From positions 356,963 to 420,962 of the forward strand of contig MSXP01000001.1 of assembly GCA_002083635.1 (NCBI GenBank): a stretch of 64,000 bases of DNA, read 5' to 3'. Below the pieces are notes generated by a model. It was not told the origin of the DNA. It worked only from the letters and a program-made list of their open reading frames with translations, and did not search any database. Of this stretch, positions 35,532-43,613 are shown piece by piece (position 1 is the first letter of the stretch; each line of letters opens with the position of its first letter). The stretch is from Proteobacteria bacterium ST_bin12 (GTDB lineage: Bacteria > Pseudomonadota > Gammaproteobacteria > Burkholderiales > Methylophilaceae). Made by a program: the position numbers and the translations under genes.

Positions 35532-36644
35532 ATGACTGAAATAATACAAACATGCAACCCGCTAGGTGATTACTGGCCTGGTATTCAGTTGTACTACCCG
35601 CCTGTGAAATATGCACCTAGTTTAGGCATCTACGAAGATGTGACGCAAGCGGCGGCGCGTATGAAAAAACATGCGCATAACACTATCGCGCATACCCTGA
35701 TTTTTGACTTGGAAGACGGCTGTAGGCAAAAAGAGATGAGCCGCGATTTACTGCGCAATGAATTGCCAGCACTGCGTAAGGTGAACGAGCGCGTCACGAT
35801 TGCGATTCGCTGCAATTCATTTCGCACCGATGAATATGAGCAAGATATGCAGCTGGTGCGGGATATGGGTGACTACATTGATGTGGTGATGTTGGCCAAA
35901 GCGGGCGAAGTTTATGGCGCGGCTGAAGTGCGCGATTTATCCAGCTTGTTGCTGAATGTGAATCCGAATATGACGATTCAGCCGATTATCGAGCACCCGA
36001 AATCGCTGAAAATCGCGCCAGACTTAATGCAATATAACACGGTAAAACATGTGGTTTTCGGCATTCACGATTTTTCAAAAGCCATGGGTATTCATATTAC
36101 GCCAGAGGGCTGGATTGAGGAGTTGCAGTTCTACATGAATCAATTGATGTTTGAAGCGCGTATTGCTGGTAAAGGCGTGATTGGCGGTGTTGAAACGCTG
36201 ATTGGACAAAACATCATGCCAGAGAAATTTTTAGAGCCGCACGATGTGCGCCGCTGGCTGGATTTGCATGGTGATAATGAATCACGCATTGTGTATAAAC
36301 ACGCTTGCCAAGAAGCCGCGATGGGCTTGACAGGCAAACAGGTAATTCATCCTGGCCATATTCATTTATGTAAAACCGCCTATACGCCATCGCCTACCGA
36401 AATCGCGCAAAAAGTAGCAATTTTAAAAGCGGCAATTGACGCAGACGCTTTGCTGGGCGGCGCAATTAAATTCGAAGGCGAAATGCTGGATCCGCCGATG
36501 TTTGGTAAAGCATTGCAGACATTATTAAGAGCGCATGCTTTGCGCGCGTTGAAGACATCCGATAAAGAATTCGCGATGCATGTTTTAGAGCAATTGCCAG
36601 CGCAAGTGGTGCGCCAAAACTGGCCATATGGCGTGTTGCTGTAA
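35532..36644 (+). CDS. HpcH/HpaI-type CoA-ester lyase C (long form)
   Basis: A 370-residue protein of the citrate lyase beta/malyl-CoA lyase superfamily, the third paralogue in this cluster. Landmarks are LIFDLEDGCRQKEMSRD (acidic strand), VTIAIRCNS (substrate Arg), PIIEHPKSL (metal Glu), VVFGIHDFSKAMG (metal Asp) and LTGKQVIHPGHI near the C-terminus. It is longer than CitE-type lyases by an N-terminal ~40 residues and a C-terminal ~50 residues. The ATG at 35532 follows GGGGAG; a GTG stands immediately before. The reaction is unknown: malyl-CoA, beta-methylmalyl-CoA and citramalyl-CoA are candidates. It precedes an acyl-CoA ligase by 60 bases. Confidence 0.78.
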   Translation: MTEIIQTCNPLGDYWPGIQLYYPPVKYAPSLGIYEDVTQAAARMKKHAHNTIAHTLIFDLEDGCRQKEMSRDLLRNELPALRKVNERVTIAIRCNSFRTDEYEQDMQLVRDMGDYIDVVMLAKAGEVYGAAEVRDLSSLLLNVNPNMTIQPIIEHPKSLKIAPDLMQYNTVKHVVFGIHDFSKAMGIHITPEGWIEELQFYMNQLMFEARIAGKGVIGGVETLIGQNIMPEKFLEPHDVRRWLDLHGDNESRIVYKHACQEAAMGLTGKQVIHPGHIHLCKTAYTPSPTEIAQKVAILKAAIDADALLGGAIKFEGEMLDPPMFGKALQTLLRAHALRALKTSDKEFAMHVLEQLPAQVVRQNWPYGVLL

Positions 36645-36704
36645 TTATTGAACAATTTTTAGTGTTAAGTATTTCACAATTTATATTTTTTAAGGCTATT
36701 TAAG

Positions 36705-38345
36705 ATGGCGTTTGAACAGTTTCCAGAATGGCAATGGCAAATTCCCAGCCACTTTAATATTGGCGTTGCTTGTACGGATAAACATTTAGGCACGCCGCAA
36801 GCCGACAATATTGCCATGATTGTAGAGGATGATGCGCTTGGTACTTCGCAAATCACTTTCACTGAACTGGCGCATAAAACGGATCAGTTTGCACAGTTAC
36901 TGCGCAATTTGAATGTCAAAGTGGGCGACCGCGTGCTGATTCGCTTGCCCAATAGTTTGGATTATCCAATCGCGTTTTTAGGCGCCATGAAAATGGGTGC
37001 TATTTCAGTGCCGACTTCTACCTTATTAACAGCAGAAGAAGTGGCTTATTTAGCTAAAGACTCAGGCGCAACCGTGCTGGTGACGGATGCTACTGCGTGG
37101 TATGCGATGGAACCGCAGCTGGTTGCAGATTTAAAAAATATGTCTAATTTAAAGCATGTACTTTTATCGCAAACTACTGATACTCAGCCTCATGCGCACT
37201 TAAATGTGCTTGGCTTAGAAAATAGCTTAGCGGTGACGCACAAATTTGATAAAGCGCATCGCACACAAGCAGAAGACCCTGCATACTTGGTTTATACCAG
37301 CGGTACTACAGGTTACCCCAAAGGCGTGTTACATGCGCACCGCGCCCTGCTTGGTCGCCAGCCTGCGGCGCAATATTGGTTTAATTATTCCGACACCTCT
37401 AACGACCGCATTATGCATTCGGGTAAATTTAATTGGACTTACGTTCTAGGCACTGGTTTGATGGATCCGCTGTATTTGGGCAAAACGGTGATTGTGCATG
37501 AAGGCAAAAACGATGCGCAAAAATGGCTGGATTTGATTCAAAAACATCAAGCCACTATCTTTATTGGCGTGCCGACTATTTATCGTCAATTGCTACAAAA
37601 AACGACAGCCAGCCAAGCTGAGCTACCAAGTATGCGTCATTATATGAGCGCAGGTGAGCATTTATCCGATGAAGTGCTGACACAATGGCACGCACGTTTT
37701 GGCTTGAATATTTATGAAGCGGTTGGTATGAGTGAGTTTTCTTACTACTTAAGTCAAAGCCAATTCAGGCCAATTCGTCCAGGTTCTGCGGGTTTTCCGC
37801 AGCCAGGACACAAAATTGAATTGCTTGATCCAGAAACCTTAGAGGCGGTTGCAGTGGGCGAAGAAGGCATGATTAGTGTGCCATTAAACGACCCAGGTGT
37901 ATTTCTGAATTATTGGAATTTAGCCGAAGAAACGGCAAAGTATAAGCATGATGGCTACTTTTTCACAGGAGATTACGCCAAATATGACGAAGATGGCTAT
38001 ATTTGGTTTTTAGGCCGTAAAGATGACATTATCAAAAGCTTTGGTTACCGCGTATCGCCTTATGAGATTGAGCGCGTGTATAAAGGCCATCCTGATGTAG
38101 CGGATTGCGCTGCTGTGGGTGAGGAAATTGAAAAAGATAAATTGCTAGTAGTAATTTATGTGATTTTGAAACCAGAGGCAAAAACGAGCCCAGACGACTT
38201 AGTCGCCTTTGGCAAAGAACACTTGGCTGCCTACAAATCACCAAAAACAGTGTACTTGACCAAAGATTTTCCGCGCACCAAAAATGGTAAAATCTTGCGT
38301 AAAGACATCAGCCCTGATATTGCAGCAGCAAAATCTACTCGATAA
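36705..38345 (+). CDS. AMP-forming acyl-CoA ligase, benzoate-CoA-ligase-like
   Basis: A 546-residue ANL-superfamily enzyme that activates a carboxylic acid with ATP and CoA. The P-loop is LVYTSGTTGYPKGV, the A5 region is IYEAVGMSE, the A7/A8 hinge is FFTGDYAKYDEDGYIWFLGRKDDIIKSFGYRVSP, and the catalytic lysine is in PRTKNGKILRKD. The set is complete, so it should be active. It lies between lyase C and fumarase (7 bases before the latter). Candidate substrates are mesaconate, citramalate, malate or propionate; it may replace PrpE, which is absent here. Confidence 0.85.
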   Translation: MAFEQFPEWQWQIPSHFNIGVACTDKHLGTPQADNIAMIVEDDALGTSQITFTELAHKTDQFAQLLRNLNVKVGDRVLIRLPNSLDYPIAFLGAMKMGAISVPTSTLLTAEEVAYLAKDSGATVLVTDATAWYAMEPQLVADLKNMSNLKHVLLSQTTDTQPHAHLNVLGLENSLAVTHKFDKAHRTQAEDPAYLVYTSGTTGYPKGVLHAHRALLGRQPAAQYWFNYSDTSNDRIMHSGKFNWTYVLGTGLMDPLYLGKTVIVHEGKNDAQKWLDLIQKHQATIFIGVPTIYRQLLQKTTASQAELPSMRHYMSAGEHLSDEVLTQWHARFGLNIYEAVGMSEFSYYLSQSQFRPIRPGSAGFPQPGHKIELLDPETLEAVAVGEEGMISVPLNDPGVFLNYWNLAEETAKYKHDGYFFTGDYAKYDEDGYIWFLGRKDDIIKSFGYRVSPYEIERVYKGHPDVADCAAVGEEIEKDKLLVVIYVILKPEAKTSPDDLVAFGKEHLAAYKSPKTVYLTKDFPRTKNGKILRKDISPDIAAAKSTR

Positions 38346-38351
38346 TTAAAA

Positions 38352-39917
38352 ATGACCACCATTAAACAAGCCGATTTTATTCAAAGCATCGCCGATGCCT
38401 TGCAATATATTTCTTACTATCACCCAGCTGATTATATTCAAGCCTTGGGTGAAGCCTACAAATTAGAGCAGTCGCCTGCGGCAAAAGATGCGATTGCGCA
38501 GATACTCACCAATTCCAGAATGTGTGCCGAGGGTAAGCGTCCGATTTGTCAGGATACTGGCATTGTTGTTGCTTTTGTTAAAGTAGGTATGCAGGTGAAA
38601 TGGGATGCTCAAGGTGAAGCGGAGCCGCTAGATATTGAGCAAATGGTAAACGAAGGTGTGCGGCGTGCTTATTTGTTGCCAGAGAATAAATTACGTGCCT
38701 CTATAGTGACTGACCCCGCTGGGAAGCGCGCCAATACTAAAGATAACACGCCTGCCGTAGTGCATGTTTCGCTAGTGGCAGGTGACACGATTGAGGTCAG
38801 TATTGCCGCAAAAGGTGGTGGCTCAGAGAATAAAGCCAAGCTGGCCATGTTGAATCCGAATGATTCAATAGTGGACTGGATATTGGAAGTAGTGCCCCAA
38901 ATGGGTGCGGGTTGGTGCCCGCCAGGCATGCTGGGCATTGGCATTGGCGGTAGTGCAGAAAAAGCCATGCTAATGGCAAAAGAATCGCTAATGGCGCCAA
39001 TTGATGTGCATGAGTTGAAATTAAAAGATAAACAAAGCCTAAATAAGATAGAAGAGTTGCGCCTAGAGATTTTTGAAAAAGTAAATAATTTAGGCATTGG
39101 CGCACAAGGTTTGGGTGGCTTAGCAACCGTTTTGGATGTGAAAATTTTAGATTATCCAACCCATGCGGCTAGTCTGCCAGTAGCGATTATTCCGAATTGC
39201 GCCGCAACAAGGCATGTGCATTTTGTTTTAGATGGTAGTGGTGCGACAGAGCTAACGCCACCTGATTTGAATGCTTATCCAGATGTGCATTGGGCGCCAA
39301 GCGCGCAGGCCAAAAGGGTGAATGTGGATACGCTTACCAAGGCTGATATTGCGTACTGGCAGGCGGGCGAAACATTATTACTGACAGGAAAAATTTTGAC
39401 AGGACGTGATGCTGCGCACAAGCGTATTGCCAATATGCTGGCAAAAGGTGAAAAGTTGCCAGTCGATTTGAGCAATCGTTTTATTTATTATGTGGGCCCT
39501 GTGGATGCGGTAAAAAATGAAGCGGTAGGCCCGGCTGGCCCAACTACTGCGACCAGAATGGATGATTACACTGAGCTAATGTTAGGTGAGCTCAACTTGC
39601 TTGGTAGTATCGGCAAGGCAGAGCGCGGCGATAGCGCACTGGCTGTGATTAAAAAATATAAATCTGTGTATTTAATGGCTGTAGGCGGTGCGGCGTTTTT
39701 AGTCAGCAAAGCCATTAAAAAGTCGCGCGTGATTGCGTTTGAAGATTTGGGCATGGAAGCAATTTACGAGTTTGATGTAGTGGACATGCCAGTAACCGTT
39801 GCGGTAAGCGCAACAGGTGAATCGGTACATAAAACGGGCCCTGCGCTGTGGCAGGAAAAAATAGGGCAAGATAAAATTGCCAAACAAAAGGTGATTGAAA
39901 TTACGGTATTAAATTAA
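38352..39917 (+). CDS. fumA: Class I fumarate hydratase (iron-sulfur), possible mesaconase
   Basis: A 521-residue fused alpha-beta class I hydro-lyase with an oxygen-sensitive [4Fe-4S] cluster. Likely cluster cysteines lie in RPICQDTGIVVAFVKVG, GAGWCPPGMLGIGIGGS and IPNCAATRHVHF. The C-terminal beta part has TGRDAAHKRI and GPAGPTTATRMDDY. It converts fumarate to malate. Class I fumarases of some Burkholderia also hydrate mesaconate to citramalate, which would fit the cluster. It starts 6 bases after the ligase stop, so the two are in one operon. Confidence 0.93.
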   Translation: MTTIKQADFIQSIADALQYISYYHPADYIQALGEAYKLEQSPAAKDAIAQILTNSRMCAEGKRPICQDTGIVVAFVKVGMQVKWDAQGEAEPLDIEQMVNEGVRRAYLLPENKLRASIVTDPAGKRANTKDNTPAVVHVSLVAGDTIEVSIAAKGGGSENKAKLAMLNPNDSIVDWILEVVPQMGAGWCPPGMLGIGIGGSAEKAMLMAKESLMAPIDVHELKLKDKQSLNKIEELRLEIFEKVNNLGIGAQGLGGLATVLDVKILDYPTHAASLPVAIIPNCAATRHVHFVLDGSGATELTPPDLNAYPDVHWAPSAQAKRVNVDTLTKADIAYWQAGETLLLTGKILTGRDAAHKRIANMLAKGEKLPVDLSNRFIYYVGPVDAVKNEAVGPAGPTTATRMDDYTELMLGELNLLGSIGKAERGDSALAVIKKYKSVYLMAVGGAAFLVSKAIKKSRVIAFEDLGMEAIYEFDVVDMPVTVAVSATGESVHKTGPALWQEKIGQDKIAKQKVIEITVLN

Positions 39918-40020
39918 TAGATGTACGCATAGTGCCATGTGCCTTAAGTCACAGATTAGCATACACTTTTAGTTATAACATCAGTCATAATGATAGTGGA
40001 ATAAACTAAAGGTGAATGAG

Positions 40021-40398
40021 ATGATAAAAGCTTCTAAAATGACAGGTGATAGAATTTTAGTCAGATTGTTACAAGCTGCCACAGCGATGTTGCTGTTATT
40101 TGTAGCCACCGCACCAAGTGCGGTTGAAGTGGCTTTAAGCCCAGAAACGTCAAGTGTGCTGGATTACTTAACCGACAAAGAAGGCAAATATACAGGCCCA
40201 ACGGTAGAGGAAAAAATCGCTAAAATGGATACCGATAAAAACGGTTTTGCTGATGTATTTGAAGTGCGCGCTTATTTGGTTGCGTTGCATGGTAGCGAAT
40301 ACCAAAAAGATATACTAGATAAATGGGAAGCATCGGCCAGCGGTAAAAGTTGTAGCACCCCATTTGCTAAAGAGTTATACACAGATAAAACCTACTAG
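40021..40398 (+). CDS. Small exported EF-hand protein
   Basis: A 125-residue protein with a hydrophobic N-terminal segment (LLQAATAMLLLFVATAPSAV), either a signal peptide or anchor, and one canonical EF-hand loop DTDKNGFADVFE with calcium ligands at positions 1, 3, 5, 9 and 12. Two C-terminal features are a single Cys and a basic-acidic tail. I do not recognise a named family. The ATG at 40021 follows AAAGG; a GTG lies three codons upstream. It sits between fumA and acnB, 103 bases after fumA, and may have its own promoter. Confidence 0.75.
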   Translation: MIKASKMTGDRILVRLLQAATAMLLLFVATAPSAVEVALSPETSSVLDYLTDKEGKYTGPTVEEKIAKMDTDKNGFADVFEVRAYLVALHGSEYQKDILDKWEASASGKSCSTPFAKELYTDKTY

Positions 40399-40411
40399 CT
40401 TTAATTTCAAA

Positions 40412-40446
40412 CGTTTCATTTTTTAAGATTTTACAAATGTGAAACG
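40412..40446. repeat. Inverted repeat upstream of acnB
   Basis: CGTTTCA (40412-40418) and TGAAACG (40440-40446) are perfect 7-bp arms with a 21-base AT-rich loop between the EF-hand gene and acnB. It may be a regulator site or part of a weak terminator. Confidence 0.4.
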
Positions 40447-40466
40447 ACTGACGATTTGGGCTAGTT

Positions 40467-40472
40467 TATAAT
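40467..40472 (+). promoter_or_regulatory. -10 box candidate for acnB
   Basis: A perfect TATAAT stands 32 bases before the acnB start. No good -35 box is visible at 16-18 bases, so the promoter may need an activator; the inverted repeat just upstream could be its site. Confidence 0.45.
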
Positions 40473-40503
40473 ACGATTAATTAATAACGAGCCTGAAATC
40501 ATC

Positions 40504-43092
40504 ATGTTAAAAGCCTATCAAACGCATGTGCAAGAGCGTGCAACTGTTCAACTTCCACCATTGCCATTAAGTGCAGAGCAAGTCGCTGAGTTGGTTGAGC
40601 TACTTAAAAATCCAGCCAAATCAGAAGAAGCCCAATTACTAGACTTGCTGGAAAATCAAACGCCAGCAGGTGTAGATACGGCTGCTTATGTAAAAGCAGC
40701 TTTTTTGGCTGATATTGCTAAAGGAGTTGCCACTTCACCCATTATAAGCCCAGAAAAAGCAGTGCAATTATTAGGCACTATGTTGGGTGGTTACAATGTG
40801 CAAGCTTTGGTTGAGTTGCTTTCTACGTCTATGGCGGCACATGCAGTAACGGCTTTAAGCAATACCATCTTAATGTTTGATGCATTCCATGATGTGGATG
40901 TATTGATGAAAGCGGGTAATGCGCATGCCAAGACTTTAATGAATTCTTGGGCAAACGCAGAGTGGTTTACCAGTAAACCAGTGCTTGCTAAACAATTAAA
41001 AATGATTGTTTTTAAAGTAGATGGCGAAACCAATACCGATGACTTAAGTCCTGCGCAAGATGCTTGGAGCCGCCCAGATATTCCATTGCATGCCAAAGCG
41101 ATGCTAGTGAATAAAATGCCAGATGGCCTAGCAAAAATTGAATCCTTAAAACAAAAAGGTTTGCCACTTGTGTATGTGGGCGATGTGGTTGGCACTGGTT
41201 CTTCACGCAAATCAGCGATTAATTCTGTGCAATGGTTTATGGGCAACGATATCCCGAATATTCCGAACAAGCGCACAGGTGGCGTGATTTTGGGCGCAAA
41301 AATCGCCCCGATTTTCTTTAATACCGCAGAAGATTCAGGCGCGTTGCCGATTCAATGTGATGTATCCAAAATGCAAACAGGCGATGAAATCACTATTTTT
41401 CCTTATGAAGGAAAAGTGCTGAATGAGACAGGCGAAGTGATCTCTACTTTTGAGTTAAACCCTGTGACCTTGCCTGATGAAGTGCGTGCGGGTGGCCGTA
41501 TTCCGTTGATTATTGGCCGTGGCTTGACGGCCAATGCGCGCAAGGCATTAAGTCTGCCAGAAACCGAACTCTTTATTAAGGCTACACCTGCCGTTGCTTC
41601 AAACAAAGGCTATACGCTAGCGCAAAAAATAGTGGGCCGTGCCTGCGGCTTGCCTGAAGGCGTTGGCGTGCGCCCAAATACGTATTGTGAGCCAAAAGCA
41701 ACCACAGTTGGTTCGCAAGATACCACTGGCGGTATGACACGCGATGAGCTAAAAGAATTAGCTTGTTTAGGTTTTAGCAGTGACTTGGTGATGCAAAGTT
41801 TTTGCCATACCGCAGCCTACCCAAAACCAGTGGATATCAAACTACAACACAGCTTGCCAGAGTTTATGTCTAGCCGCGGTGGCGTTTCATTGCGCCCAGG
41901 TGATGGCGTAATTCACTCATGGTTGAACCGTTTAATCTTACCAGATACGGTGGGTACCGGCGGTGATTCACATACGCGTTTCCCTATTGGTATTTCATTT
42001 CCTGCTGGCTCTGGTTTGGTGGCGTTTGCTGCAGCTACAGGCGCCATGCCATTAGATATGCCAGAATCAGTATTGGTGCGCTTTAAAGGCGAAATGCAGC
42101 CTGGCATTACCCTGCGCGATTTGGTGAATGCGATTCCTTATGCGGCGATTCAAGAAGGCACGTTGACGGTTGGTAAAACCAACAAAAAGAACGTATTTAA
42201 TGGCCGTATTTTAGAGATTGAAGGCTTACCTGATTTAAAAGTAGAGCAGGCGTTTGAATTTGCGGATGCCTCTGCTGAGCGTTCTGCTAATGGTTGTGCC
42301 GTTTTATTATCAGAAGCACCAGTGATTGAATTTTTGAAATCTAATATTGTGCTGATGCAAAATATGATTGAAAACGGTTACGAAGACGCACGCACCTTGC
42401 AACGCCGTATTGAAAATATGCAAGCTTGGTTAGCAAAACCTGAGCTACTTAAACCAGATGCAGATGCCGAATACGCACATATCATTGAAATCGATTTGGC
42501 AACGATTAAAGAGCCCTTAGTGGCTTGCCCGAATGACCCAGATGACATTAAACCAATGTCAGCGGTAGTGGGCGACAAAATCGATGAAGTGTTTATTGGC
42601 AGTTGCATGACTAATATCGGCCATTATCGCGCGGCGGCAAAAGTGCTGGAAGGCACAGGCAATATTCCAACCCGTTTATGGATTGCGCCGCCAACGCGTA
42701 TGGATGAAGCGCAATTGCGTGATGAAGGAGTCTATTCTGTCTTCGGCATCGCTGGTGCGCGTACTGAAATCCCAGGTTGCAGCTTATGCATGGGTAACCA
42801 AGCGCGCGTGGCCGATAAAGCCACCGTATTCTCTACCTCAACCCGTAACTTTGATAATCGCATGGGTAAAGATGCTCGAGTCTACTTGGGTTCGGCCGAG
42901 CTGGCTGCTGTGTGTGCCAAATTAGGCCGTATGCCTAGCCATGCTGAATACATGGAAACAATTGGCAGTAAATTGCAAAATACCGCCGAAATTTATAAAT
43001 ATTTAAATTTCGATCAAATGACAGAATACAAAGCGGCATTAGATACCTTAAGCAGCGGCAAAAAAGTGATTCCCATTGCTGAAGTGGTTTAA
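40504..43092 (+). CDS. acnB: Aconitate hydratase B / 2-methylisocitrate dehydratase AcnB
   Basis: An 862-residue [4Fe-4S] enzyme that isomerises citrate and isocitrate and, in the methylcitrate cycle, hydrates the PrpD product to methylisocitrate. Domain order is the AcnB one: N-terminal HEAT-like region (to ~160), swivel domain (GDVVGTGSSRKSAINSVQWFMG) and the catalytic domains. Cluster cysteines lie in SFCHTAAYPKP and GCSLCMGNQARV. Length matches E. coli AcnB (865). Being in this cluster suggests a role in the methylcitrate as well as the citrate cycle. Confidence 0.97.
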   Translation: MLKAYQTHVQERATVQLPPLPLSAEQVAELVELLKNPAKSEEAQLLDLLENQTPAGVDTAAYVKAAFLADIAKGVATSPIISPEKAVQLLGTMLGGYNVQALVELLSTSMAAHAVTALSNTILMFDAFHDVDVLMKAGNAHAKTLMNSWANAEWFTSKPVLAKQLKMIVFKVDGETNTDDLSPAQDAWSRPDIPLHAKAMLVNKMPDGLAKIESLKQKGLPLVYVGDVVGTGSSRKSAINSVQWFMGNDIPNIPNKRTGGVILGAKIAPIFFNTAEDSGALPIQCDVSKMQTGDEITIFPYEGKVLNETGEVISTFELNPVTLPDEVRAGGRIPLIIGRGLTANARKALSLPETELFIKATPAVASNKGYTLAQKIVGRACGLPEGVGVRPNTYCEPKATTVGSQDTTGGMTRDELKELACLGFSSDLVMQSFCHTAAYPKPVDIKLQHSLPEFMSSRGGVSLRPGDGVIHSWLNRLILPDTVGTGGDSHTRFPIGISFPAGSGLVAFAAATGAMPLDMPESVLVRFKGEMQPGITLRDLVNAIPYAAIQEGTLTVGKTNKKNVFNGRILEIEGLPDLKVEQAFEFADASAERSANGCAVLLSEAPVIEFLKSNIVLMQNMIENGYEDARTLQRRIENMQAWLAKPELLKPDADAEYAHIIEIDLATIKEPLVACPNDPDDIKPMSAVVGDKIDEVFIGSCMTNIGHYRAAAKVLEGTGNIPTRLWIAPPTRMDEAQLRDEGVYSVFGIAGARTEIPGCSLCMGNQARVADKATVFSTSTRNFDNRMGKDARVYLGSAELAAVCAKLGRMPSHAEYMETIGSKLQNTAEIYKYLNFDQMTEYKAALDTLSSGKKVIPIAEVV

Positions 43093-43095
43093 GCA

Positions 43096-43548
43096 TTGAA
43101 AAAGCCACTCAAAACCGGTGCAAAAGTTGCCTCAGTTAAGCCTGCTGTGAATCAGAAAAATAAGGCTGAGCCGCCGTCATCAAGAAAGTTGGGCAGTTGG
43201 AAAGTCATGTTGCCAATAGTTTTGCTGATTGTTTTTCTTATCTGGCTCGGTTTAAGGTTTAACGTTGACGAAAAAGTAATCGCTGGCATTGCCTTAATTT
43301 TTGCGTTACTTTCAGGGGCGTTCGCTTGGCTGGTTGCCCTCATCACAATTGTGCCTATTGTTGGCCCGCTGATCATTAAAGTCTTATCTATTCCATTGGT
43401 TTGGTTGATTAATGGCATTGGCTATCTTGTCTCGTATACGGCAATCAAGCGGGGATATTCTAAAGACGTGTTAACCTATCGAGGGTTGACGATTACGCTT
43501 ATTATCGGCATTGTCATCGGTTTTGTTATTGCCAATTTAATCGCTTAA
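43096..43548 (+). CDS. Hypothetical membrane protein
   Basis: A 150-residue protein of unknown family. The first ~35 residues are basic and Pro/Ser/Lys-rich and presumably cytoplasmic, followed by four hydrophobic segments. It starts at TTG 43096, three bases after the acnB stop; an ATG at 43207 is an alternative that would delete the basic tail. The close spacing suggests co-transcription with acnB but no functional link is evident. Confidence 0.6.
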   Translation: MKKPLKTGAKVASVKPAVNQKNKAEPPSSRKLGSWKVMLPIVLLIVFLIWLGLRFNVDEKVIAGIALIFALLSGAFAWLVALITIVPIVGPLIIKVLSIPLVWLINGIGYLVSYTAIKRGYSKDVLTYRGLTITLIIGIVIGFVIANLIA

Positions 43549-43613
43549 TTTGTAGATTAAGTTTGTGTTCATTTATTCTTAACTAGTCATTCAAGCCATT
43601 ATTCAAACTGTTT

